Shown piece by piece: positions 34,210-42,561 of a DNA stretch of 64,000 bases (position 1 is the first letter of the stretch; each line of letters begins with the position of its first letter). The position numbers were made by a program, and so were the translations under genes. This stretch comes from Zhengella sedimenti (GTDB taxonomy: Bacteria > Pseudomonadota > Alphaproteobacteria > Rhizobiales > Rhizobiaceae), in assembly GCF_046506625.1 (NCBI RefSeq), contig NZ_JBKFFP010000009.1, positions 48,222 to 112,221 on the forward strand, written 5' to 3'. The notes under the pieces are model-generated. The model was not told where the DNA came from, ran no database searches, and was given only the letters and a program-made list of their open reading frames with translations.

Positions 34210-34827
34210 ATGGACGGGCCGATGCGCGCAACAGGAACCCGCGAAACGATTCTCGTCACCGCCAGAACGCTGCTTGGCAAGGAGGGGCAGAAGGCCGTGT
34301 CCTTCGACGCCATCGCCAGGCGGATGGGTGTCAGCAAGCAGGCGGTGCTCTACTGGTTTCCCTCCAAGCCCGACCTGCTGGCCGCCATGTTCCTGCCCTG
34401 GCTGGAATCGGAAGCAGAAACGGCGGAACGTGCGCTCGCCGGCGCCACAACGCGCGCGGACGCCGTTGCGGCCTTCGTGCGCGCCATCGCCGCCTTTCAC
34501 TTTTCGGACCTTGACCGCTTCCGCATGATGTACCTGGCGCTGCAAACGGCGGGAAGCCGCAGGCACCGGCGCCCGAACGACACGCTCGCACGCCAGGTTC
34601 ACCCGGTCACCGACCGGCTCTACAGCGCGCTGGAAGCGAAACTGGGCGAGGGAAGAGGCGGTGCCCGGGCCGAGGCGGCGGCCATTCATGCCGCCGTTCT
34701 GGGCATGGTGATGATGATTGCGCTGGGCGATTCGCTCGACGATCCGCTCAAGCATTCAAACGACACCCTGGTGGATTCGTTGATCGCGGCATTGACCGCC
34801 ACGGGGTACCCGGCGGATGGCCGGTGA
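34210..34827 (+). CDS. TetR family transcriptional regulator
   Basis: A 205-residue one-component repressor. The N-terminal helix-turn-helix spans about residues 10-55 (ILVTARTLLGKEGQKAVSFDAIARRMGVSKQAVLYWFPSK) and the rest is a ligand-binding helical domain with no recognisable ligand signature. Alternative ATG at 34222. Because the operator ends only 6 bases before the first ATG, the message has a short leader and weak Shine-Dalgarno. Likely controls itself and the divergent MAPEG gene. Confidence 0.85.
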   Translation: MDGPMRATGTRETILVTARTLLGKEGQKAVSFDAIARRMGVSKQAVLYWFPSKPDLLAAMFLPWLESEAETAERALAGATTRADAVAAFVRAIAAFHFSDLDRFRMMYLALQTAGSRRHRRPNDTLARQVHPVTDRLYSALEAKLGEGRGGARAEAAAIHAAVLGMVMMIALGDSLDDPLKHSNDTLVDSLIAALTATGYPADGR

Positions 34828-34866
34828 CGGCATTTGCCCGGACAACCCCGTCGCTCCACGAAAAAA

Positions 34867-34890
34867 CCCGCCGGGATCGCTCCCGGCGGG
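34867..34890 (-). terminator. Rho-independent terminator of the alcohol dehydrogenase gene
   Basis: A perfect 10-bp GC-rich stem (CCCGCCGGGA with TCCCGGCGGG) closes a 4-base loop. On the minus strand it is followed by six T residues (complement of 34861-34866), 27 bases after the dehydrogenase stop. It may also slow plus-strand transcription from tetR. Confidence 0.85.
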
Positions 34891-34917
34891 TTCCTTCATT
34901 TCAGCGGTCAGGCCGGA

Positions 34918-36699
34918 TCAGTTCGCGGCCATCTGCTTGGGAAGCTTGAACGCCCAGACGGTGCCACCCTGGTTGAAGTGGCTGACGACCTTGGCCACCT
35001 CGCCGCCCCAGAGCGGAACAGCGCCGCCCCAGCCGGTGACGATGGAGACCCACTGCTCGCCATCCTGCTCCCAGGTGACCGGGGAGCCGACAATGCCGGT
35101 GCCGGTGTTGAACTTCCACAGCACTTCGCCGGTCTCGTCGTCAAAGGCCATGAGATAGCCTTCCGGCGTGCCGGTGAAGACCAGGCCGCCGGCCGTCGTC
35201 AGGACACCGCCCCACAGGGGCGCCTTGTTCTTGTATTCCCACTTGACCTCGCCGGTGGCCGGATCGATGGCCTTGAGCGAGCCGATGTGGTCATCGAAGA
35301 TCGGCTTGATGGTGAAGCCGGCGCCCAGATAGGCAGCGCCCTTCTTGTAGGTGACAGGCTCGTTCCAGATGTCCATGCCCCACTCGTTGGACGGGATGTA
35401 GAACATCGACGTCTTCTGCGAGTAAGCCATCGGCATCCAGTTCTTGCCGCCAAGGAAGGACGGAACGGCGAAGATCGACTTGCCCTTCTTGCCGTCGGCG
35501 GCTTCGGCCGGATTGCCCGGACGGTTCTCCGGATCGTAGATCGGCCGGCCGTTCTCGTCGATGCCCTTGGCCCAGGTGATGTTCTTCACGAAGGGCACGG
35601 CGGAGATGAACTTGCCGTTGGTTCGGTCGAGAACATAGAAGAAGCCGTTGCGGTCGGCGGTGGCGCCGGCCTTCACGGTCTGGCCGTCCTTCTCCATGTC
35701 GAAGGAAACGAACTCGTTGACGCCGTCGAAATCCCAGCCGTCATGCGGCGTGGTCTGGAAGCCCCACTTGATCTCACCCGTTTCCGGGTCGAGCGCGATG
35801 CGCGAAGAGGTCCACTTGTTGTCGCCCGGACGCAGGTGCGAGTTCCAGGGCGCCGGGTTGCCGGTGCCGAAATAGATCAGCTTCGTTTCTGGATCGTAGG
35901 TGCCGCCCAGCCAGGTGGCGCCGCCGCCATTCTTCCACATGTCGCCCGGCCAGGATTCGTTCTTCGTGCCGGTCATGGTGGATTCCTGGCCGTTCAACGT
36001 GCCCATGTGGCCCTCGATCACCGGACGCGACCAGACCAGTTCGCCGGTTTCCGGGTTGCGGGCCTGCACCTCGCCCACGACGCCGAACTCGCCGCCGGAA
36101 TTGCCGGTGACGATCAGCGGACCGTGTGCCTCGGAGGGGACGATGAGCGGGGCGGCGGTGGCAGAGTAGCCGGCCTCGTAGTCGCCGATCTCCTTGCGCC
36201 AGAGCGGCTTGCCGGTCTTGGCGTCGAGGGCGACGATCTTGGCGTCGAGCGTGACGAAGTAGACCTTGTCGCCCAGGATCGCGGCGCCGCGGTTGATCAC
36301 GTCGCAGCAGGGCAGGATGCCTTCCGGCAGGCGGGCGTCATACTGCCAGATCTCCTCGCCGGTCCGGGCGTCGACCGCCCAGATGCGGCTGTAGGACCCG
36401 GTGACATACATGATGCCGTCCTTGACGAGCGGCTGGCTTTCCTGGCCGCGCTGCTTTTCGCCGCCGAAGGAGAAGGCCCATGCAGGCGTCAGGTTCTTCA
36501 CATTGTCCTTGTTCATCGTGGCAAGCGGGCTGTAGCGCTGTCCGCGCGGCCCGAGCCCGTAGGACACGATGTCTGCCGGCGTCCCCTGGTCCTGCACGAT
36601 ATCGTCAATGGTCACGCCTTCCGCGCGCGCGCCGGAAAGCGCGGTGGCGGATAGCAGGGCGACGCCCGCAGTTGCGAGCAGCATGGATCTGAATTTCAT
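34918..36699 (-). CDS. exaF: Lanthanide-type PQQ-dependent alcohol dehydrogenase (ExaF/PedH-like)
   Basis: Periplasmic quinoprotein that oxidises alcohols and passes electrons to a cytochrome c550. The 593-residue precursor has a signal peptide (cleavage near ARA, residue 26), eight W-motif propeller blades and the vicinal disulphide Cys131-Cys132 (LPCCDVINRG). The metal ligands are at Glu204, Asn281 and Asp323. Asp325 in GWDFDGVNE is the extra acidic residue that marks lanthanide-dependent enzymes; calcium-type ExaA has Ser or Ala there. Sequence strings resemble the ethanol dehydrogenase branch (ExaA/PedE/PedH) more than methanol dehydrogenase MxaF/XoxF, so ethanol and longer alcohols are the likely substrates. 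The ATG at 36699 has a GGAGGA site. Confidence 0.92.
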   Translation of the reverse strand: MKFRSMLLATAGVALLSATALSGARAEGVTIDDIVQDQGTPADIVSYGLGPRGQRYSPLATMNKDNVKNLTPAWAFSFGGEKQRGQESQPLVKDGIMYVTGSYSRIWAVDARTGEEIWQYDARLPEGILPCCDVINRGAAILGDKVYFVTLDAKIVALDAKTGKPLWRKEIGDYEAGYSATAAPLIVPSEAHGPLIVTGNSGGEFGVVGEVQARNPETGELVWSRPVIEGHMGTLNGQESTMTGTKNESWPGDMWKNGGGATWLGGTYDPETKLIYFGTGNPAPWNSHLRPGDNKWTSSRIALDPETGEIKWGFQTTPHDGWDFDGVNEFVSFDMEKDGQTVKAGATADRNGFFYVLDRTNGKFISAVPFVKNITWAKGIDENGRPIYDPENRPGNPAEAADGKKGKSIFAVPSFLGGKNWMPMAYSQKTSMFYIPSNEWGMDIWNEPVTYKKGAAYLGAGFTIKPIFDDHIGSLKAIDPATGEVKWEYKNKAPLWGGVLTTAGGLVFTGTPEGYLMAFDDETGEVLWKFNTGTGIVGSPVTWEQDGEQWVSIVTGWGGAVPLWGGEVAKVVSHFNQGGTVWAFKLPKQMAAN

Positions 36700-36801
36700 T
36701 GGAATCCTCCCGTTTGCCTGGCCGAGCCAAGGCATCAACCTGGTGCCTTCCGCTCCCTTGGAAGGCCCGTGAAGAATAGTCGAGCCAAGCCGGGACTGCT
36801 T

Positions 36802-36817
36802 ATTGCCAAAAAGTACA
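36802..36817 (-). promoter_or_regulatory. TGTAC-N6-GCAAT activator box before exaF, with -10
   Basis: On the minus strand the box reads TGTACTTTTTGGCAAT, identical over 16 bases to the one at 40248. It ends 103 bases before the exaF ATG. After 23 bases comes TATTCT (complement of 36773-36778) as -10, and there is no good -35, as expected for an activator-dependent promoter. Confidence 0.65.
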
Positions 36818-36918
36818 CACCTGCCCGCCCAAGGCCGGAGAAAACGCGTAATCGAAGCGATTTTTCCTTTTTTTTCAATTTCTTGCGGCGGCATCAAGAG
36901 ACAGGAAGCACTTGCCTC

Positions 36919-37911
36919 CTACTTTCGGTCAACCGCGATTTCGGGCAGGATTTCGTCTTCGAGGCGCTGCCAGAGATGGACCACGGAGCGCTGGTACTCG
37001 TCCCTTGCAACGCCAAGGGCCGCGAAACGGGCCGGCAACGGCAGGGCCATGGCCTCGTTCTGCGTCAGGCCGCGCGCCATGGCGTCGCGCAACGTCCCGT
37101 CCAGCCAGTCGAGCCAGTCGCGCGTCTGGATGAAGCAGCGCCCGGCCGGGTCGGCCGGTCCGTGGCCGGGAACGACGGTGGCGATATCGGCGGCCTGCAG
37201 CGTGTTGAGCGCTTCGCGCCAGCGCGCCAGGTCGGCATGGGGCGTGGTCGGGGCACGGTTCAGGAAGGCGAGATCGCCGGAAAACAGCAGACCCGTCTCA
37301 TCGTCGCGCAGGGCAAAATCGGCGCTGGTATGGCCCGACAGGCGGAAGAAGCTGAAATTCCGCCCGCCGACATCCTCGCCGTCCGTATCGATGGCCAGAC
37401 CGGGCGACACCGGCGCGGTGCCGCGCATCCAGTCGCCGACAAGGCGGTACATGTTGTCGGCAAAGCCGCCGCCCTCAGCCTCGATATTGTCGATGACCTT
37501 TTGCGGCGCGGCGATGACAGCGCGCTCGAAGGCCTGGTTGCCGAGGAAGTGATCGGGATGGTGATGCGTGTTGTAGACGCGCAGGACGGATTTTCCCGGC
37601 AGCGTATGTTCGATGAGGCCTTTCAACTGCTCGCCGTAGCGTTTCGACGGCCCGGTATCGACGACCACGACACCGTCCGGCACGGCGATGAAGGCCGTGT
37701 TGACGATGTTGCCTCCATTGGCAAAGGTTAAGTGCTCACGCGCGCCGAAGACGCCGAACGTTCCGGGCGCGATCTCCTCGGCCTTCAAGCCGTAATCGAG
37801 CGTGGCGGCGCTTGCACCGCCACAGACCATGCAGGCGCATCCGGCAAGGCCGAGGCCCAGCGCCTGTCGGCGGTTGTAATTCAGTCGCGGGCGGTCTGGC
37901 GCGCGGTTCAA
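36919..37911 (-). CDS. Quinoprotein-associated zinc metallo-hydrolase (MBL fold, SoxH-like)
   Basis: A 330-residue metallo-beta-lactamase-fold protein that matches the quinoprotein relay system metallohydrolase families found only beside PQQ dehydrogenases. The metal motif is VYNTHHHPDHFLGNQAF (about residues 113-129), with SGHTSADFALRDDETGLLFSGD and VVPGHGPAD further on. The N-terminus NYNRRQALGLGLAGCACMVCGG has a twin-arginine-like signal. It overlaps the SoxYZ-like carrier gene by four bases. The two are thought to form a sulfur-relay-like or repair unit for the quinoprotein; their chemistry is not known. Confidence 0.85.
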   Translation of the reverse strand: MNRAPDRPRLNYNRRQALGLGLAGCACMVCGGASAATLDYGLKAEEIAPGTFGVFGAREHLTFANGGNIVNTAFIAVPDGVVVVDTGPSKRYGEQLKGLIEHTLPGKSVLRVYNTHHHPDHFLGNQAFERAVIAAPQKVIDNIEAEGGGFADNMYRLVGDWMRGTAPVSPGLAIDTDGEDVGGRNFSFFRLSGHTSADFALRDDETGLLFSGDLAFLNRAPTTPHADLARWREALNTLQAADIATVVPGHGPADPAGRCFIQTRDWLDWLDGTLRDAMARGLTQNEAMALPLPARFAALGVARDEYQRSVVHLWQRLEDEILPEIAVDRK

Positions 37912-38711
37912 TTGGCCACCTCCGCGGCCTTCACCGGCAAGCTGTAGGCGAAAATATTGGCCTCGCTGTCGCGCGCCTGGATATCAAGCTGGCGCGTCCC
38001 GGCATCGATGCGCGGCTTGAGGGTGAAGGTCGGATTTTCCGAGACCGGTTCATGGATGTCGATGGAGGCGAGCGTGCGGCCGTCCGTTCCCGTCACGACG
38101 AGACCGGAAAGATAGAAGGCCGGTATGCCGTCGGCGAGGCCCGTATCCATGGGATGACGCATGCGCACCGTCATGCGCGCCACGTCCGCGCCTTCGCGCC
38201 AGACCCTTGCGCGGGTTTCGCCAAGCGTCGCCATCCAGTTGGCCTGTCCATGCGCCATGGCCGGTGCGGTGCAGCCGCCGCCCGCGGCATCGATGTTGGC
38301 GCCGCCGACATGCCAGACGCCATCGGCTGTACGCGCGGCCGCGCGGATGGCGGTCGCCTGTTCGACCTTCAGACGGAACGCGATGAAAGCCTCGGCATCG
38401 GCCGGGCGATAGGTCAGCACCTGCGGGATGGGATTGAGATCGGCGAGGACGACGATTTCCGTCACGCCCGGCAGGCCGGTGGCATCGACCGTCACCGGCA
38501 CGAAGAACTGGTCTTCCGCGGAAGCCGGGACCAAGACGCGCACCCGCTGGTCGAAGACGATGTCGCCCGCGGGCATGAAGCGTTCGGCCATGTCTTCCCA
38601 CATGACCGATTTCAGCGGATCGGGTGGCAGGTCGCGCGCCGCCGCCATTCCCGGCACCGCCAGCATCGCCGTGACCGCCAGGGTCTGCATGGTTTTCCGC
38701 ACATTGCCCAT
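37908..38711 (-). CDS. Quinoprotein-associated SoxYZ-like carrier protein
   Basis: A 267-residue periplasmic fusion resembling SoxY joined to SoxZ. After the signal peptide (to about residue 25) comes a SoxY-like domain ending in AAGGGCTAPA, where Cys147 corresponds to the swinging-arm cysteine of SoxY GGCGG. A SoxZ-like domain follows (MTVRMRHPMDTGLADGIPAFYLSG). This family is associated with PQQ dehydrogenases rather than thiosulfate oxidation; no other sox genes are nearby. It is coupled to the metallo-hydrolase by a 4-base overlap. Confidence 0.85.
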   Translation of the reverse strand: MGNVRKTMQTLAVTAMLAVPGMAAARDLPPDPLKSVMWEDMAERFMPAGDIVFDQRVRVLVPASAEDQFFVPVTVDATGLPGVTEIVVLADLNPIPQVLTYRPADAEAFIAFRLKVEQATAIRAAARTADGVWHVGGANIDAAGGGCTAPAMAHGQANWMATLGETRARVWREGADVARMTVRMRHPMDTGLADGIPAFYLSGLVVTGTDGRTLASIDIHEPVSENPTFTLKPRIDAGTRQLDIQARDSEANIFAYSLPVKAAEVAN

Positions 38712-38778
38712 GTCCGCTCCTCCGCTTGATATCCCTGCCTGCCCCGCATCCCCCGTGCGGATTGGCGCATTTCCAATC

Positions 38779-39648
38779 CTATTCCAGTTCCGGCGGCTTG
38801 TAGGTCACCCCGTAACGCCGGCAGATTTCGTCCATGTGGCCATCCTGCTGGAGCGCGGCGACGATATCGCCCACCGCGTAGCCAAGATCGCGGCTGTCGT
38901 GCTTCACGGCCATGCCGACCGGCCATTTGGCGCGCACGATCCCCGGCATGGGCGGCTGGGCAATGGCCGTGGCGATCCTGCCCTGCGCCAGATGTGCCAG
39001 ATATTCGCATTGCGCCAGCGACCCCATATAGGCCGGCACTTCGCCTGACAGGAAAGTCACAAAGGCGTCATCGAGCGTGCGCCCGCGCCGGATCGACTGG
39101 TGCAACTGGCCCCGGAAGGCATTGGACAGGAAGAAGTCGGAGGCCGAATCCAGTTCCACGCCGATCGGCTTCGTGACGAACCGGCCGAAGGTCGTGACCT
39201 CGGGAATGCGCGCGGTGTCGAAGACGACCGCGTGTTCCTCGCCGAAATAGGGATTGAAGAGGATGGCAAGCGATTCCGAGCGGATCTCCAGTTCGCGGTC
39301 ATAGGGCACGTGCAGCATGATGTCGGCGGCCTTGCGGCCGACGATATCGCCCTTCCAGACGTTGACGCGCAGGTCGTCATCCACGTTCTCGTCGGCCTGG
39401 CGGACCAGCAATTCCAGTTCGACGCCAAGTCCCTTCGCGATCTCGCGCGCGAAATCGACATCGATGCCAACCATCTCGCCGCCCCTCTCGAAGGACCAGG
39501 GCGGGTTGTCGGCATAGACGAAAATGGTGACGCGCCCGGTCTTGAGCACATCGTCATGGGGCCGGGCCATGACGGAGCGTGCCGGAGCCACGGCCAGCAT
39601 GGCGCCCAGCGAGGACAGGAGGATGGAGCGGCGGTTCATCCGGATCAT
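38779..39648 (-). CDS. MoxJ/XoxJ-like periplasmic binding protein
   Basis: A 289-residue periplasmic protein of the extracellular solute-binding type 3 fold, in the quinoprotein-associated MoxJ-related group. The signal MNRRSILLSSLGAMLAVAPARSVMA has an RR pair, so Tat export is possible. The mature part has VTIFVYADNPPWSFERGGEMVGIDVDFAREIAKGLGVELEL, typical of the fold. MxaJ/XoxJ proteins are needed for dehydrogenase activity, perhaps as activators rather than transporters. No matching permease is adjacent. It lies in the pedF-to-SoxYZ minus-strand operon. Confidence 0.82.
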   Translation of the reverse strand: MIRMNRRSILLSSLGAMLAVAPARSVMARPHDDVLKTGRVTIFVYADNPPWSFERGGEMVGIDVDFAREIAKGLGVELELLVRQADENVDDDLRVNVWKGDIVGRKAADIMLHVPYDRELEIRSESLAILFNPYFGEEHAVVFDTARIPEVTTFGRFVTKPIGVELDSASDFFLSNAFRGQLHQSIRRGRTLDDAFVTFLSGEVPAYMGSLAQCEYLAHLAQGRIATAIAQPPMPGIVRAKWPVGMAVKHDSRDLGYAVGDIVAALQQDGHMDEICRRYGVTYKPPELE

Positions 39649-39688
39649 TTCGCCGCCCCGCGCGAGGCATGCGGGCCTTTTCCCATTG

Positions 39689-40132
39689 TCAGTCGTCCTG
39701 CGGCCGCGTCTCTATGTACGAACGGATGGCCCACATGGCTTCCTGGCTCAGGACTTCCTGGAAAGGCGGCATCTTGTAGGCGCCGTTCTGGCTGTAGCCC
39801 TTGCGGATTCGCTCCATGAACCACTCGTCGCCGAAAGCGCCTTCGTCGAGGAAACGGATGTCGGGGGCAATGCCGCCGGATATTGCCTCAAGGCCGTGGC
39901 ATCGGGCGCAGTTCTGGTTGTAGCCGGATGCGCCGATCTCGATCGCCCGTTCATATTGCTCACCCCCCATTTCGCGATAGGGGTTCACCTCAAGCCATTC
40001 CTCGCCCACCGGATCCAGCCCGGTCGTGTCGACAGCCTGCGGCTGGACGTCGCCATGACCATGCACCACGCCGGCGGGGACGGCGGCCAGAAGCGCTGCA
40101 AGTGCGTAGCGCATGATGGATTGGGTCTTCAT
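39689..40132 (-). CDS. pedF: Cytochrome c550, PedF/ExaB-like
   Basis: A 147-residue periplasmic c-type cytochrome, the likely direct electron acceptor of the PQQ dehydrogenase. It has a signal peptide (about residues 1-25), one haem site CARCH at residues 75-79 and Met121 in AYKMPPFQ as probable axial ligand. It heads the minus-strand operon pedF-moxJ-SoxYZ-MBL and has its own TGCAC-N6-ACAAT box 81 bases upstream. In Pseudomonas this type of cytochrome is required for growth on alcohols. Confidence 0.87.
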   Translation of the reverse strand: MKTQSIMRYALAALLAAVPAGVVHGHGDVQPQAVDTTGLDPVGEEWLEVNPYREMGGEQYERAIEIGASGYNQNCARCHGLEAISGGIAPDIRFLDEGAFGDEWFMERIRKGYSQNGAYKMPPFQEVLSQEAMWAIRSYIETRPQDD

Positions 40133-40212
40133 GTCTTCTCCTCCCGCCGGATCCGTTCAGGTCCGGCTTGTCCGTGTCGGGACAGATGTATCAATCGCCA
40201 CTGCCGCCCAAC

Positions 40213-40228
40213 ATTGTCCTTTGGTGCA
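40213..40228 (-). promoter_or_regulatory. Variant activator box before pedF, with -10
   Basis: On the minus strand TGCAC-N6-ACAAT, two changes from the shared TGTAC-N6-GCAAT box, 81 bases before the pedF ATG. TACATC (complement of 40185-40190) follows after 22 bases as a possible -10. Confidence 0.45.
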
Positions 40229-40247
40229 GAAACGGGCATGCGCGGTT

Positions 40248-40263
40248 TGTACTTTTTGGCAAT
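40248..40263 (+). promoter_or_regulatory. TGTAC-N6-GCAAT activator box before the ABC/propeller operon, with -10
   Basis: TGTACTTTTTGGCAAT, the exact 16-mer found before exaF, in the same orientation relative to transcription and 86 bases before the ATG at 40349. TAGCTT at 40285-40290 follows after 21 bases. Confidence 0.65.
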
Positions 40264-40348
40264 TGGTTTCGCGTTCACCTCCGGTAGCTTCTCTAAACCT
40301 GATCGCAACGAACAAGATTGAACCGTCAGGCAGGCCGGGAGGAGACAG

Positions 40349-41536
40349 ATGGCCAGATCTTGCACCGCGCTCGCGCTTGGCGCGGCAGGACTTCTTGCAT
40401 CGTCCGCCGCCGCCTTTTCCCAGCAGGACCGGCTTGCCGTCGACATCGTCTATATCCAGCAGCAGCCGGAGCGCGCACCCGTGCTCTCAAACCTGGTGGA
40501 ATGGCCCGAGGACGAAGGGCTGCAGGGCGCGCGGCTGGGCATTGCCGACAACAACACGACGGGCAAGTTCCTGAAACAGGACTACAAGCTGAGCGAGGTC
40601 ATCGTGGAGCCTGGCGGGGACACGGTCGCCGCCGCGCGCGCCGCCCTCGATGGCGGGGCGAAACTCGCCGTGCTCAACGTGCCCGGCGACGCCTTGAAGA
40701 CCATCGCCGCCCTGCCGGAGGCCGCCGACGACCTGATCTTCAATGCCGGCAGCCCGGATGACGACCTGCGTTCGGCCGCCTGCGCCGCCAACATGCTGCA
40801 CACGCTGCCCTCGCGCGCCATGCTGGCCGACGGGCTGATGCAGTTCCTGGCGAAGCGGCAGTGGCGCTCGCTGTTCCTGATCGAGGGCAACCGGCCGGGC
40901 GACGCGGCCTTCGCGCAAGCGTTGCGCCGCTCGGCGAAGAAGTTCGGGCTTTCCATCGACCACGAGAAGCAATGGCTGGACGATGCCGACATGCGCCGCA
41001 ACGCGGCCCAGGAAGTGCCGGTGTTCACGCAGGCCCGTTCCTATGAAGCGGTCATCGTGGCCGACGAGGACCACGATTTCGGGCAATACGTGATGTACAA
41101 CACCTGGCTGCCGCGCCCGGTGGCCGGATCGTCGGGCATCCAGCCCGTGGCCTGGGACCGGGTGGTCGAGCAATGGGGCGCAGCGCAGCTTCAGTCGCGC
41201 TTCGAGGAGCAGGCGGGACGCGGCATGATGAGCGTCGACTATGCCGCCTGGGCCGGCGTGCGCTCCATCGGCGAGGCGGTGACGCGGACGAAGTCGGCCG
41301 ATGTCGAGACCGTCCGTGACTATGTGCTGTCGGCGGACTTCTCGCTGGGCGGCTTCAAGGGCGCCAAGATGACCTATCGTGGCTGGAACGGCCAGTTGCG
41401 CCAGCCCATACCGCTCGTCCACCCGCAGGCGGTCGTCGCGCTGGCGCCGATCGAGGGTTTCCTGCACCAGCGCACAGAACTCGACACGCTTGGCCTCGAC
41501 GAGCCCGAGAGCGAATGCAACGCCTTCACGGAGTAG
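40349..41536 (+). CDS. PQQ-associated ABC transporter substrate-binding protein
   Basis: A 395-residue periplasmic binding protein (signal to about residue 22, AAAFS) of the branched-chain type 1 fold, in the family that accompanies PQQ dehydrogenases. It opens LAVDIVYIQQQPERAPVLSNLVEWPEDEGLQGARLGI, has a central Cys pair region (LRSAACAANMLHTLPSRAML) and ends with a second Cys near the C-terminus (SECNAFTE). First gene of a five-gene plus-strand operon with beta-propeller, small secreted protein and ABC genes. The ligand is unknown; alcohol import, PQQ traffic or efflux have all been suggested for the system. Confidence 0.82.
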   Translation: MARSCTALALGAAGLLASSAAAFSQQDRLAVDIVYIQQQPERAPVLSNLVEWPEDEGLQGARLGIADNNTTGKFLKQDYKLSEVIVEPGGDTVAAARAALDGGAKLAVLNVPGDALKTIAALPEAADDLIFNAGSPDDDLRSAACAANMLHTLPSRAMLADGLMQFLAKRQWRSLFLIEGNRPGDAAFAQALRRSAKKFGLSIDHEKQWLDDADMRRNAAQEVPVFTQARSYEAVIVADEDHDFGQYVMYNTWLPRPVAGSSGIQPVAWDRVVEQWGAAQLQSRFEEQAGRGMMSVDYAAWAGVRSIGEAVTRTKSADVETVRDYVLSADFSLGGFKGAKMTYRGWNGQLRQPIPLVHPQAVVALAPIEGFLHQRTELDTLGLDEPESECNAFTE

Positions 41537-41541
41537 GTTCC

Positions 41542-42528
41542 ATGTTTCGCATGCTTGCCGGGGCCGCGGCCCTTCTTTGCCTGACCTCCAGCACGGCACT
41601 GGCCCACTGGGTCTATGTCAGCAACGAAAAGGACGACACGGTGTCGGTCATCGACACCGAGACCAACGAGGTCGTCAAGACGTTCCAGGTCGGCCAGCGG
41701 CCGCGCGGCATCACCCTGTCCAGGGACTTCACCAAGCTGTTCATCTGCGCCTCGGACGACGACGCAGTGCAGGTATGGGATGTGGCGACCAACACGCTCC
41801 TGCACAACCTGCCCTCGGGTGCGGACCCGGAGCAGTTTGCCCTGCATCCGGACAACAAGCACCTCTACATTGCCAACGAGGACGACGCGATCGCAACGGT
41901 TGTGGATGTCGAAACCCGCACCGTGGTTGCGCAGATCGACGTGGGCGTGGAGCCGGAGGGCATGGCTGTCAGCCACAATGGCAAATGGGCCATCGTGACG
42001 TCCGAAACGACGAACATGGCGCACTGGATCGACACCGAGACGCAGCAACTGGTGGAGAACACGCTGGTCGACCAGCGCCCGCGCGACGCGGAATTCTCGC
42101 TCGACGACAGCGAATTGTGGGTCTCCTCGGAGATCGGCGGCACCGTTTCGGTCATCGACACGGAAAGCAAGCAGATCAAGCACAAGATCGAGTTCGCCAT
42201 TTCCGGCATTTCCAGCGACCGCATCCAGCCGGTGGGCATGGAACTGACCGAAGACGGCAAGTATGCCTTCATCGCGCTGGGACCGGCCAACCATATCGCG
42301 GTGGTGGACCGGACGAAGAATTACGAGGTGATCGACTACATCCTCGTCGGCCGGCGCGTCTGGCACACCGCACTGACGCCGGAGGAGGACAAGCTCTACA
42401 CCACCAACGGCGTCTCCGGTGACGTGACCGTCATCGATGTCGCCAGCCTCAAGGCGGAAAAGACCATCAAGGTCGGGCGTTTCCCGTGGGGCGCGGCCGT
42501 TCTGCCGAAGGACAAGATCCCTCAGTAA
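41542..42528 (+). CDS. PQQ-dependent catabolism-associated beta-propeller (YVTN-type) protein
   Basis: A 328-residue secreted propeller (signal to about residue 21, TALA). Seven YVTN/NHL-like repeats are visible, for example WVYVSNEKDDTVSVIDTETNEVVKTFQVGQRPRG, then VWDVATNTL, VVDVETRTV, WIDTETQQL, VIDTESKQI, VVDRTKNYE and VIDVASLKA. No catalytic residues are evident; it probably serves as a scaffold or binding partner. Start at 41542, five bases after the preceding stop. A frame extension upstream belongs to the previous gene. Confidence 0.83.
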   Translation: MFRMLAGAAALLCLTSSTALAHWVYVSNEKDDTVSVIDTETNEVVKTFQVGQRPRGITLSRDFTKLFICASDDDAVQVWDVATNTLLHNLPSGADPEQFALHPDNKHLYIANEDDAIATVVDVETRTVVAQIDVGVEPEGMAVSHNGKWAIVTSETTNMAHWIDTETQQLVENTLVDQRPRDAEFSLDDSELWVSSEIGGTVSVIDTESKQIKHKIEFAISGISSDRIQPVGMELTEDGKYAFIALGPANHIAVVDRTKNYEVIDYILVGRRVWHTALTPEEDKLYTTNGVSGDVTVIDVASLKAEKTIKVGRFPWGAAVLPKDKIPQ

Positions 42529-42561
42529 ACGCTCATCCATCGATCCCAGGGAGGGGAACCC

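Noticed and set aside
34834..36654. 606-codon plus-strand frame opposite the PQQ dehydrogenase
   Set aside because: Antisense artefact of GC-rich coding; the minus-strand gene carries all PQQ-enzyme motifs.
36858..36885. T-rich run before the metallo-hydrolase end, considered as terminator
   Set aside because: No convincing stem adjoins the run on the proper side for either neighbouring transcript.
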